DNA of 5,304 nt from NCBI GenBank assembly GCA_030146905.1, contig JASLAV010000162.1, positions 1 to 5,304 of the forward strand, given 5' to 3'. Source of the DNA: Lentzea sp. GTDB taxonomy: Bacteria; Actinomycetota; Actinomycetes; Mycobacteriales; Pseudonocardiaceae. Below the pieces are notes generated by a model, which saw only the letters and a list, made by a program, of their open reading frames with translations, did not search any database and was not told the DNA's origin. The position numbers were made by a program, and so were the translations under genes. This document shows, piece after piece, positions 4,940-5,304 of this stretch (its first letter is position 1; every line of letters starts with the position of its first letter).

Positions 4940-5304
4940 GTGTTCAAAAATTCCGACGAGGTGCTGAAGTTCATCTCCGACGAGGGCGTCAAGTTCGTCG
5001 ACGTGCGGTTCAGCGACCTGCCCGGCGTGATGCAGCACTTCACGCTGCCGGCCAAGGCGTTCGACGCCGACGCGATCGAAGAGGGTCTCGCCTTCGACGG
5101 CTCCTCCGTGCGCGGCTTCCAGTCCATCCACGAGTCGGACATGCTGCTGCTGCCCGACCTCTTCACGGCGCGCCTGGACCCGTTCCGCATCGAGAAGACG
5201 CTGATCGTCAACTTCTTCGTGCACGACCCGTTCACGCGTGAGGCGTACAGCCGCGACCCGCGCAACATCGCGCGCAAGGCCGAGCAGTACATCACCGACT
5301 CGGG
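4940..5304 (+). CDS. glnA: Type I glutamine synthetase, N-terminal part (cut by window edge)
   Basis: The first 121 codons of glutamine synthetase, which makes glutamine from glutamate, ammonia and ATP in the cytoplasm as a dodecamer. The fragment covers the N-terminal beta-grasp domain: [20 protein letters not shown] (19-38), the signature [19 protein letters not shown] (50-68, with the active-site Asp53 and the Ser-rich loop reaching into the neighbouring subunit), [14 protein letters not shown] (70-83) and [28 protein letters not shown] (91-118). It is close to M. tuberculosis GlnA1 (Rv2220) over the whole stretch, including the short Asp-Pro-Arg-Asn segment at the start of the catalytic domain. 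The catalytic metal ligands and any adenylylation tyrosine lie beyond the window. GTG 4940 is preceded by AAGGAG at nine bases. A double GlnR box upstream indicates nitrogen-responsive control. The DUF4191-RDD-glnA order matches the Rv2219-Rv2219A-glnA1 locus. Confidence 0.97.
   Translation, partial: MFKNSDEVLKFISDEGVKFVDVRFSDLPGVMQHFTLPAKAFDADAIEEGLAFDGSSVRGFQSIHESDMLLLPDLFTARLDPFRIEKTLIVNFFVHDPFTREAYSRDPRNIARKAEQYITDS

Noticed and set aside
4709..5295. Minus-strand ORFs opposite glnA (171 and 151 aa)
   Set aside because: Antisense to the highly conserved glutamine synthetase sequence, with no recognisable motif.

Overview
The window looks like chromosomal DNA from a high-GC actinobacterium, probably of the Pseudonocardiaceae/Mycobacteriales type. 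The grounds are very high GC at third codon positions, frequent GTG starts, and a gene set that is diagnostic for Actinobacteria: a WhiB-family regulator, an HRDC-type UvrD2 helicase, a DUF4191 protein and an RDD protein next to glnA. There are no mobile elements, tRNA/rRNA genes or CRISPR arrays.

Layout. Positions 1-232 (minus) hold the N-terminal 77 codons of a class I SAM-dependent methyltransferase that runs off the left edge. A strong hairpin (259-294) separates it from a two-gene unit on the minus strand: whiB7 (845-525) and a small, translationally coupled, basic protein of unknown function (528-307). Upstream of whiB7 lies a gene-free leader of about 420 nt (846-1268). It has a WhiB7-type promoter (AT-rich box, TTGCGA, TAACCT), a strong Shine-Dalgarno, an 80-codon upstream ORF (1186-944), and a perfect 18-bp hairpin plus T-tract ending just before the whiB7 ribosome-binding site. 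This is the architecture of the known ribosome-mediated transcription attenuation of whiB7/wblC, which couples antibiotic-resistance gene expression to translation stress. uvrD2 (3398-1329, minus) sits upstream of that promoter, as in Mycobacterium tuberculosis (Rv3198c-whiB7).

The right half is a nitrogen-metabolism neighbourhood. A DUF4191 membrane protein (3460-4191, plus, probably leaderless) is divergent from uvrD2 and convergent with an RDD membrane protein (4770-4297, minus); a 16-bp hairpin (4222-4258) lies between the convergent pair. The RDD gene is divergent from glnA, type I glutamine synthetase (from 4940, plus, truncated by the right edge). The RDD-glnA intergenic region carries a near-perfect double GlnR box (4840-4877), so glnA is very likely controlled by GlnR.

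The most interesting element is the whiB7 control region with its uORF and attenuator, followed by the coupled small ORF downstream of whiB7, which carries a striking run of rare A-ending codons. The mechanism itself is known; its particular form here, and the downstream small protein, are what deserve a second look. I did not find evidence of a wholly undescribed system.
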